This document shows positions 1 through 5,553 of a DNA stretch of 25,573 bases, one piece after another. The stretch spans positions 1 to 25,573 of the forward strand of contig CABQHM010000045.1 in NCBI GenBank assembly GCA_902464015.1. Direction: 5' to 3'. This DNA is from an uncultured Coriobacteriales bacterium. GTDB lineage: Bacteria > Actinomycetota > Coriobacteriia > Coriobacteriales > UMGS124. The position numbers and the translations under genes were made by a program. Position 1 is the first letter of the stretch; every line of letters begins with the position of its first letter. The notes beneath the pieces were generated by a model that worked only from the letters and a program-made list of their open reading frames with translations, ran no database searches and was not told the origin of the DNA.

Positions 1-29
1 TCGGACGGGTGCCTCCAAAAATGGTTGGC

Positions 30-56
30 GGGGCTTTTGTTACAGCCCCTTTTTCT
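30..56 (+). terminator. Rho-independent terminator of an upstream gene outside the window
   Basis: A 6-bp GC stem (GGGGCT at 30-35 with AGCCCC at 44-49) with an 8-nt loop is followed by TTTTTCT. It ends a plus-strand transcript whose gene lies before the window start. Confidence 0.8.
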
Positions 57-504
57 ATGTGCGCAGCGGGATGATGATTACGACGAGAGCGCCGGGAGAC
101 GCAATAGGTTTCAAGAGCCTACCAGCGTGCGTTCAGCTGCCCGTGAACTCTATTAAGGAGAAGCTCTCTGCATTGATGTATTTGAGTATCTTCGTATAAG
201 CATATGTATGTATATCTATAAATATGTCTATATATACTCAATTACCAGGTAGTTTAATATATAGGCATGTACAGCAATACTACTATTCATATAATCATAC
301 TTTACCAAATGTGCTTCAGGACGGAATTGCCAAAAACCAGCTAGACAGGTGTTTTTGGCAAGAAATGTGGCAGTTCTTTGCCAGCAATTTGGAGAGCGGA
401 TAGTTTCTCGGAGTCTTTGCGGGTTTGGCGCAGCCGAAGCGTACTCTGTTGAGCCTTATCTAGGGGGAGCATTCTCCCCAAGCAGCGAAAGACAGGTCGG
501 TGAG
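57..504. other. Intergenic region upstream of lrgA, AT-rich, with two inverted repeats
   Basis: No convincing gene is seen here. Bases 165-310 are strongly AT-rich, with a possible -10 (TATAAT, 290-295) but no good -35. Two structures follow. GCCAAAAAC (329-337) pairs with GTTTTTGGC (351-359) across 13 nt. GGGGAG (464-469) pairs with CTCCCC (474-479) and sits 25 bases before the preferred lrgA start. Either could be an operator or a 5' leader structure; neither has a T-run that would make it a terminator. Confidence 0.5.
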
Positions 505-1125
505 ATGGACGAAAAAGAAGCCGCCGAGATACAGGCGGAAATGATTGACGAGGAAGCCGTTGCCCAGGCGACCGCTCGTGAGGGAATTGGCTCGGCTGCT
601 CCCCTCTTGCAGTCGCCCTTGCGTGAAAACGAGCTCAACTCAACTTCCGGAGCGCTTCAACACCATTACTCGCGCCCGGTTGCCGAGACGGTGGTTGCCG
701 CGGTGCGCAAGGTTTGGCGCATTGTCTTGCAGCTTGGACTCATTATTGCAGTCTGCCTTGCCGGCGAACAGATCAGCGACGTGCTCCCCATCGACGTGCC
801 TTCCAACATCTGCTCGATGGTACTGTTGCTCGTGTTTATGCTCGGCGGGGTCATCAAGATGGAGTGCATCTCCGACGCGGCAGACTTCCTGCTCGACAAT
901 ATGGCGATTTTCTTTGTGCCTGCCGCCGTGGCAGTCATGGGAATCTTCAGCCAGATCGAGGACGTCATGATCAAGCTCGTCCTCATCACCTTCCTCACGA
1001 CGATCATCGTGTTTTTCGTCACGTCGTTCACCGTGTCCACTGTTGCGAACCTCATGGCACGCAGCGAGGTCCGCGCTGCGGAGAGGGCAGCGGCGGCCGG
1101 TCAAGAGTCTCAGAAGGAGGCATAG
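505..1125 (+). CDS. lrgA: LrgA/CidA-type holin-like membrane protein
   Basis: This is an integral membrane protein of the CidA/LrgA family, which modulates murein hydrolase export and autolysis together with LrgB. The membrane part begins about 70 residues after the chosen ATG and has four hydrophobic segments. It includes the family patterns VPSNICSMVLLLVFMLGGVIKME and DFLLDNMAIFFVPAAVAVMG. Family members are usually about 120-150 residues, so this protein carries an unusual acidic, non-membrane N-terminal extension (MDEKEAAEIQAEMIDEE). The same frame is open back to a GTG at 349 (258 aa), but those extra residues look non-coding and would overlap two hairpins, so the ATG at 505 (206 aa) is preferred. 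The stop lies 3 nt before lrgB, so the two form an operon. The family assignment is firm; the start is uncertain. Confidence 0.85.
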   Translation: MDEKEAAEIQAEMIDEEAVAQATAREGIGSAAPLLQSPLRENELNSTSGALQHHYSRPVAETVVAAVRKVWRIVLQLGLIIAVCLAGEQISDVLPIDVPSNICSMVLLLVFMLGGVIKMECISDAADFLLDNMAIFFVPAAVAVMGIFSQIEDVMIKLVLITFLTTIIVFFVTSFTVSTVANLMARSEVRAAERAAAAGQESQKEA

Positions 1126-1128
1126 GCC

Positions 1129-1818
1129 ATGGAGGCAATCGCAATTTTTGCGTTTGGCATCGTCATCTCGCTTGTGGCGTTCCAGGGCGCGCGCTGGCTG
1201 AGCGGAAAGCTCCACTCTCCCCTGTTGAACCCCCTGCTTGTGGCAACGGCGTTCATCATTGTTATTTTGTCGGTCTTCCATATTCCGCTGGCCGACTATC
1301 AGCAGGGCGCGCAGCTCATCTCGTTCTTCCTCGGGCCCGCGACCGCCGTACTCGCCTATTCGGTGTATCGCCAAATCGCAGTGCTCAAGCGCCACTTCAT
1401 CCCGATTATGACCGGGTGCCTCATCGGCAGCCTCACGAGCATGTTGAGCGCATTCTTGCTGTGCAAGGCGTTCGGGCTGGACGAGGCGGTCACGATGAGT
1501 ATGCTGCCCAAGTCGGTCACGACGCCCATCGCCATGAGCCTGTCTGAGGAGCTCGGCGGCATCACGTCGGTCACGGTGGCGGTCGTCATCGCCACGGGTA
1601 TCATGGGTTCGATTCTGGCGCCCACGCTTATCAAGGTCTTTCATGTGAAGAGCCCCATCGCCGCCGGTGTGGCAATCGGCACGTGCAGCCACGCCATCGG
1701 CACGAGTCGCGCCATGCAGCTCGGCGAGATTGAGGGTGCCATGAGCGGCATCGCAATTGGCGTGTCGGGCCTGCTCACAATGATTCTCGCGCTGCTGTAC
1801 CACTCGATGGTGATGTAG
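1129..1818 (+). CDS. lrgB: LrgB/CidB-type membrane protein
   Basis: A 229-residue polytopic membrane protein of normal family length, the partner of LrgA in controlling autolysis and, in some bacteria, export of small organic acids. The hallmark LPKSVTTPIAMSLSEELGG lies near residues 125-143, and the conserved C-terminal segment GTCSHAIGTSRAMQLGEIEGAMSG is present. A strong ribosome binding site (AGAAGGAGG, 1112-1120) precedes the ATG and overlaps the end of lrgA, which suggests translational coupling. No adjacent LytTR or LysR regulator is visible in the window. Confidence 0.93.
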   Translation: MEAIAIFAFGIVISLVAFQGARWLSGKLHSPLLNPLLVATAFIIVILSVFHIPLADYQQGAQLISFFLGPATAVLAYSVYRQIAVLKRHFIPIMTGCLIGSLTSMLSAFLLCKAFGLDEAVTMSMLPKSVTTPIAMSLSEELGGITSVTVAVVIATGIMGSILAPTLIKVFHVKSPIAAGVAIGTCSHAIGTSRAMQLGEIEGAMSGIAIGVSGLLTMILALLYHSMVM

Positions 1819-1866
1819 TTCACAGGGCTGTTTACCTGCTGTTTTAAACAGAAAAGAATGAAGAGA

Positions 1867-1904
1867 TATGCCGGTATGCGTATGATGATATGCATACCGG
1901 CATA
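1867..1904 (-). terminator. Perfect 13-bp inverted repeat between convergent genes
   Basis: TATGCCGGTATGC (1867-1879) pairs perfectly with GCATACCGGCATA (1892-1904) across a 12-nt loop. It lies between convergent lrgB (+) and the AlbA_2 regulator (-). The minus-strand exit is richer in T (CTCTTCATTCTTTTCTG) than the plus-strand exit. It may terminate both transcripts or act as a protein-binding palindrome. Confidence 0.55.
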
Positions 1905-2035
1905 CTTCTATATGAGAAGCTAAAGCTCAGCGATTCCTTACGATGAAGCTTCAGACGGTGCCATCTCGTGAGGCATGTCACGCGCTCCTCATGAGGAGCC
2001 AACCGGAGTCGGAAAAGGCATTGATCGGCCTTGTT

Positions 2036-3556
2036 TTATGGCAACCTGTATGTCTTTCCTCGGGTCCGACCCTCAGTGGCGAGGAGACCCTGTTCGGCCA
2101 GCTTAGCGAGTTCGCGTTGAGCCGTGCGGGGCGAAAGTCCCAGTATGGCGCATATGTCCTTGACTGCCAGGAAAGGTTGTTGAGAAAGAACTTCTCTTGC
2201 CGCTGTGTATACAGAATCGGTGCGGTTGACTGCCGACATGCGCGGGGACGCATCCGTGGGGAGGCCGACCATTCTGGTTTCGTGCGCTTCATGTAGTGCG
2301 GCGTCTCTCGCTGTGGTCAAGTTTGGGTCTGCGCCGCTGTTCGAATGCTTCTCGCTTTTTCCAGGCGTCATGGGTTCTCCCGCTTTTGGCAGTGACAACG
2401 GTATAACAGTCTTGAACACGTCGCCCTCTGTGAGCACGGGGTTGGTTCCGGTATACGCTTGCGAGTATCTAAAGATCGTTGGCACTCCGGACCCGAGCTC
2501 CTCGGCCAAGCCTATCTGGTTGAAGAACTTTGCGATCGTGGGGTTCTTCGGCGTAGGGAAAGAGTTCTGTGGGCTGAGAGCCCCTTGAAACGATGCGCGG
2601 CTGGCATTGTCGGCGACAAGCTTCTTACGGTCGATGATGATGCGGGCCGGGCGCGGGCTGATGTATTCCCGATGAATGAGGCTGTTGGTGACGACCTCGC
2701 GGACGATGATATCGCGCGGGCTTATGGCCTGTCCTTGTTCAAGGTGAAAGCGGTCGGGTAAATATGCGCTTATGAATTTACATATCTGCATATGTGCATC
2801 AATGAGGTTTGTGCTGGTACAGAGACGGTCGTCGTACCTCTCAGTGTTGTCAATACGGATTATGACGTCGGTTTTGTAGGCGGGACAGACCGAGGCGATG
2901 ACATCATCCCGTCCCATGAGCAGGGCTGCCGCTAATGTATATCCCTCTTCGCCCGAGGCATAATCCATCGCATACAACCTCATGCTTTTGAGAATCTCGC
3001 GGTCGCTCATTTGCTTCCAGGGATGATCGGCATGCTTGGCGTAGGCGCGTCTGCGAAATTCACCCATGCGGTCAAGGGCAAGGTCGCTGTCGGTAAGATA
3101 GGGGAAGATCCGTTGTTCGGTAAACACATTTTGCTTGCGTAGGTACATGCCGGCGAGCCCGTCTGTCGTTTCGACTCGGATGTCGGCGTCTTCAACGCGG
3201 TCGTACACTATCTTTTTGTAGCGGTGGATCGAGGAGCTCATGGGTACCCATACGCGCAGGACTATTTTGTCTCCTACTTGAATTTCCTCGAATTCTGTGA
3301 CAACGGTGGGGCTGAAGACGTTTTCGTTGTTGGTGACATTGACGATGTTGCGCTTTATGCTCAGCAGAGAAGCTCGAGGAACCCCGGCGATGTCTCCTGA
3401 GTCTGTGATGCCTAGATAGATGCTTCCGCCGTTGCGGTTGCTGAAAGAGCAGATGGTTTCGAACGTGTCGGATTCGGGTTGATTACCGCATCGTTTGAAC
3501 TCAACCGATGGGCCTTCTCCAAGAAGAATCGTTTCTTGCAGCTGTAACGGCGTCAT
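2036..3556 (-). CDS. AlbA_2 (Schlafen-like) domain regulator with C-terminal winged helix
   Basis: This 506-residue protein has the layout of COG2865-type predicted transcriptional regulators. Residues 8-130 form an AlbA_2 domain (GEGPSVEFKRC, then CSFSNRNGGSIYLGITDSGDIAGV). A middle ATP-binding-like module follows (REVVTNSLIHREY at 286-298, then NQIGLAEELGSGVPTIFRY). After a low-complexity linker of about 70 residues comes a C-terminal winged helix-turn-helix (LAVKDICAILGLSPRTAQRELAKL, then GLLATEGRTRGKTY). The ATG at 3556 has AAGGAG five bases upstream. It is transcribed alone, convergent with lrgB. The upstream 120 bp carry many TTGCGACA-type half-sites, so autoregulation is inferred. Relatives are often found in accessory regions; a defence role is possible but not shown. 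Confidence 0.85.
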   Translation of the reverse strand: MTPLQLQETILLGEGPSVEFKRCGNQPESDTFETICSFSNRNGGSIYLGITDSGDIAGVPRASLLSIKRNIVNVTNNENVFSPTVVTEFEEIQVGDKIVLRVWVPMSSSIHRYKKIVYDRVEDADIRVETTDGLAGMYLRKQNVFTEQRIFPYLTDSDLALDRMGEFRRRAYAKHADHPWKQMSDREILKSMRLYAMDYASGEEGYTLAAALLMGRDDVIASVCPAYKTDVIIRIDNTERYDDRLCTSTNLIDAHMQICKFISAYLPDRFHLEQGQAISPRDIIVREVVTNSLIHREYISPRPARIIIDRKKLVADNASRASFQGALSPQNSFPTPKNPTIAKFFNQIGLAEELGSGVPTIFRYSQAYTGTNPVLTEGDVFKTVIPLSLPKAGEPMTPGKSEKHSNSGADPNLTTARDAALHEAHETRMVGLPTDASPRMSAVNRTDSVYTAAREVLSQQPFLAVKDICAILGLSPRTAQRELAKLAEQGLLATEGRTRGKTYRLP

Positions 3557-3580
3557 CGATACTCCTTGTCTCGCGGCTTA

Positions 3581-3701
3581 TTGCGACAGAAGAATACTAT
3601 TACGACGCATACGACGCAATAAATATAGTTAAAATGTCGCAATATCCAATATGATGCAATCATTCTGACGCAAATAGGTAAATTGCGACATTTTGTCGCA
3701 A
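3581..3701 (-). promoter_or_regulatory. Operator cluster of TGTCGCAA-type half-sites upstream of the AlbA_2 gene
   Basis: A perfect palindrome, TTGCGACA (3683-3690), TTT, TGTCGCAA (3694-3701), sits in the regulator's upstream region. Related cores recur in the plus direction at 3604-3609 and 3613-3618 (GACGCA), 3636-3641 (GTCGCA), 3653-3658 (GATGCA) and 3667-3672 (GACGCA), and inverted at 3582-3587 (TGCGAC). Eight half-sites in 121 bp strongly suggest a cooperative DNA-binding site, most simply for the winged helix of the adjacent gene product. Confidence 0.65.
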
Positions 3702-3835
3702 AATAGTCGGATATGCACGAAACAGACGGAGTGCTTTGGCTTAGGGGAAGGCATATCATTTAGAAATGCGACGCGTGGGACTGGCGAGCGGTCTTGAATG
3801 TTGGTCATCTGATGGGGTACACTCCTACCAGCGAG

Positions 3836-3855
3836 GCCCGCAAGTGGCTGCGGGC
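3836..3855 (+). other. Short GC-rich hairpin
   Basis: GCCCGCA (3836-3842) pairs with TGCGGGC (3849-3855) across 6 nt, and GGATTTTTA follows at 3861-3869. It could be a weak plus-strand terminator or part of an RNA antisense to the small membrane ORF; no gene feeding into it is visible. Confidence 0.35.
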
Positions 3856-3872
3856 GGCGCGGATTTTTATGA

Positions 3873-3908
3873 GCGCCGGAGGTGCAACTCCGGCGTTACT
3901 TGTTTATT
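3873..3908 (+). terminator. Terminator-like hairpin, repeat copy 1
   Basis: CGCCGGAG (3874-3881) and CTCCGGCG (3888-3895) enclose a 6-nt loop and are followed by TTACTTGTTTATT. A closely related copy with the same tail is at 5223-5258. The hairpin lies directly beyond the stop codon of the minus-strand small ORF; that stop codon (3898-3896) is part of the tail. Confidence 0.6.
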
Positions 3909-4048
3909 GGGGTGTCTTTCTCCCCCTTCCGAGCCATCCGACGCGAACTCAGCTTCTTGCAAACGGTGTATAGGACCTTGGCGAGCTCCAGAAGGAACGC
4001 GCCGATCGTTGCGAGGCCTACGATTAAGCCGAAGTGTTCTTGGTTCAT
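3896..4048 (-). CDS. Small single-pass membrane peptide, type I toxin-like
   Basis: The 50-residue ORF has a strong ribosome binding site (GGGAGG nine bases before the ATG at 4048). It encodes a short N-terminus, one hydrophobic helix (HFGLIVGLATIGAFLLELAKVLYTV, about residues 5-29) and a very basic tail (CKKLSSRRMARKGEK). A small helix with a basic tail is the general design of type I toxin and holin-like peptides, but I do not recognise a named family and no antitoxin RNA is demonstrated. It is transcribed divergently from degV. A longer frame to 4114 exists but lacks a good start site. It may simply be an uncharacterised small membrane protein. Confidence 0.5.
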   Translation of the reverse strand: MNQEHFGLIVGLATIGAFLLELAKVLYTVCKKLSSRRMARKGEKDTPINK

Positions 4049-4122
4049 GAGGCGGTGCCTCCCTTCAACAGGCGCCGCCCGCGCGGACTCTCGCTGGCGG
4101 GGGAAGCGTAGCATAAGCCCAC

Positions 4123-4172
4123 GTCACACGCGCGTCACAGGGACGTGATTGTCGTCACGGGGTCTGTGTGAC
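4123..4172. promoter_or_regulatory. Clustered GTCAC repeats in the divergent intergenic region
   Basis: GTCACA occurs at 4123-4128 and 4134-4139, GTCACG at 4154-4159, and the inverse TGTGAC at 4167-4172. All lie between the divergent small membrane ORF and degV, so they could form a regulator binding site. No -10/-35 pair is clear. Confidence 0.3.
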
Positions 4173-4295
4173 AGCCTTTTCTCATGTACTTGCTATGCCG
4201 AAGACCGCCCGGGGGCATGTGTGGGCGTCGCGGCGGGTATCGTAGTCGGACTGCAACCGGCCGCCCAGGCGTGCCCTTCCTAGAAAGCCCCGCAC

Positions 4296-5177
4296 ATGAG
4301 CGTGAAACTGATGGTCGATTCAGCCTGCGACATTGCCCGCGATGAAGTGGTGGCGTCAGGGGCGGCGTTTTTGCCACTGCATGTGCGCATGGGAGGACAT
4401 GAGTACCTCGACGGCGTCGACCTCACGCACGAGGAGTTCTACAACAGGCTTACCCAGGGCAAGGAGCAGCCAACGACGAGCCAGATTTCACCCGGCTTCT
4501 TTGAGGAGGCGTTCAGGCGCTCGCTTGCAAAAGGCGAGGAGGTCGTGTGCCTCACCGTGTCGTCGGGCCTGTCGGGCACGTGCGCGAGCGCCCTCATGGC
4601 CCGAGACGAGCTCCCGCTGCATGAACGGGGCCGCGTGCACATTGTGGACTCGGAAAACGTAAGCATCGGCGAGCAGGTCCTGTTCAGGTATGCCATGCGC
4701 TGCTTGGGTCAGGGCATGGGCGCCTCCGAGCTCGTGGAGGAGCTCAATATGCGCAAGCAGGACATTCGGGTGTTCGCCCTGCTCGACACGCTCGAGTACC
4801 TGCGTCGCGGCGGCCGCATCTCGGCGGTGAGCGCGGCGGCGGGCACGCTGCTCAACGTGAAGCCGATTGTGGCCGTGCGGGCCGGGGCAATCGTGGCGGT
4901 TGGCAAGGCACGTGGCGCAAAGGCCGGACGCGCTCAGCTTGCGCACCTGGTAGAAGGGGAGGGTGGCGTCGATTTGGCGATGCCCCATGTTGCCGCCTAC
5001 TCGGGCATCGATGACTCCGCCATGAGGGATTTCCTGCGCGGGAGCGCCGGGCTCTTTGGCGTTGACCCGGCAGACGAGGCGGGGCTTGCGTCCATCCCCA
5101 CGAGCGGTATCGGCGCAACGATTGGCACCCACGTGGGCCCCGGTGCCATCGGCGTAGCGTTTTTCGCGAAGCGCTAG
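4296..5177 (+). CDS. DegV family fatty-acid-binding protein
   Basis: A 293-residue protein of normal DegV length. DegV proteins bind a fatty acid between two alpha/beta domains; in Firmicutes a homologue (FakB) presents it to fatty acid kinase. Family signatures seen: DSACD (8-12), TTSQISP (60-66), SSGLSGT (89-95), LDTLEYLRRGGRIS (around 164-177), and the C-terminal THVGPGAIGVAFF. It appears monocistronic; a strong terminator follows at 5223. The ribosome binding site is weak (AGAAAG). No fakA-like kinase gene is in the window, so the exact role is unassigned. Confidence 0.93.
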   Translation: MSVKLMVDSACDIARDEVVASGAAFLPLHVRMGGHEYLDGVDLTHEEFYNRLTQGKEQPTTSQISPGFFEEAFRRSLAKGEEVVCLTVSSGLSGTCASALMARDELPLHERGRVHIVDSENVSIGEQVLFRYAMRCLGQGMGASELVEELNMRKQDIRVFALLDTLEYLRRGGRISAVSAAAGTLLNVKPIVAVRAGAIVAVGKARGAKAGRAQLAHLVEGEGGVDLAMPHVAAYSGIDDSAMRDFLRGSAGLFGVDPADEAGLASIPTSGIGATIGTHVGPGAIGVAFFAKR

Positions 5178-5222
5178 GTGGCGCGGGGCGGGGCGCAAGG
5201 CAGCTTCCGTGGATTTTTGACT

Positions 5223-5258
5223 AACGCCGGAGGTGCGACTCCGGCGTTACTTGTTTAC
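5223..5258 (+). terminator. Terminator of degV, repeat copy 2
   Basis: A perfect 10-bp stem, AACGCCGGAG (5223-5232) with CTCCGGCGTT (5239-5248), has a 6-nt loop and the tail ACTTGTTTA. Similarity to copy 1 (3873-3908) extends on both sides (GGATTTTT before; roughly 25 of 40 bases match in the segment ending at the shared tail), so this is a dispersed repeat rather than two independent terminators. Confidence 0.75.
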
Positions 5259-5351
5259 AAGGATGTATCTGTCCTTTTCCGGGCACTCTCTCCGTGGCGG
5301 TGGGCGCAATTCATGGTGCGCTCCATGTTCTAATCTGTGGCCTGAGAATTT

Positions 5352-5380
5352 AACTTTAAAACTTTACTGAAGTTTATAAT
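5352..5380 (+). promoter_or_regulatory. Probable cas operon promoter overlapping a self-protospacer
   Basis: A consensus -10 TATAAT (5375-5380) lies in an AT-rich island. The 17-bp-spaced -35 position would be 5352-5357 (AACTTT, poor). On the minus strand, bases 5371-5369 read TTC, the type I-C PAM, and 5368-5352 read AGTAAAGTTTTAAAGTT. That segment matches the spacer-like RNA encoded at 5437-5453 at 14 of 17 positions. Binding of Cascade here would cover the promoter. Confidence 0.65.
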
Positions 5381-5402
5381 TGGCATAGGATTGCCGTGTA
5401 GT

Positions 5403-5496
5403 GTCGCATGGATAGTCTCAGTGCGTGGGTTGAACCAGTAAGGTGTTGAAGTTGCGTGTTGCCGGAGCCCGCCGCACTGCTTGCGGTGCGGCGGGC
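5403..5496 (+). ncRNA. CreR-like crRNA-like regulatory RNA in the cas operon leader (predicted)
   Basis: Bases 5403-5436 are a degenerate CRISPR repeat. It begins GTCGC like the array repeat, keeps a small stem (CGCA 5405-5408 with TGCG 5422-5425), and ends TGGGTTGAACC (5426-5436). Those 11 bases differ by one from the array handle TGGGTTGAAAC, the length Cas5c leaves as a 5' handle. A spacer-like stretch follows (5437-5466), then a perfect 11-bp hairpin (5467-5477 with 5486-5496) in the place of the 3' repeat stem. The spacer's first 17 nt match a TTC-flanked site in the cas promoter (5368-5352, minus strand), with mismatches at positions 6, 9 and 12. The RNA would start near the predicted transcription start (about 5387) and be part of the cas mRNA leader. 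Transcription and processing are inferred. Confidence 0.7.
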
Positions 5497-5553
5497 GATG
5501 GGCGTTATCGGACACGTGCCTTCGGACATCCTCCAATGAGACGGGGGCTTTGC

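Noticed and set aside
640..1803. 387-residue minus-strand ORF over lrgA/lrgB
   Set aside because: Antisense shadow of two well-recognised genes. Composition is His/Asp/Arg-rich and non-protein-like, with no ribosome binding site.
1943..2588. Plus-strand ORFs at 1943-2296 and 2205-2588
   Set aside because: Antisense shadows of the 3' part of the AlbA_2 regulator gene.
5443..5553. Extended cas3 start at GTG 5443
   Set aside because: It would translate the crRNA-like spacer and an 11-bp hairpin. Cas3 homologues begin at the YYAHT segment just after 5554.
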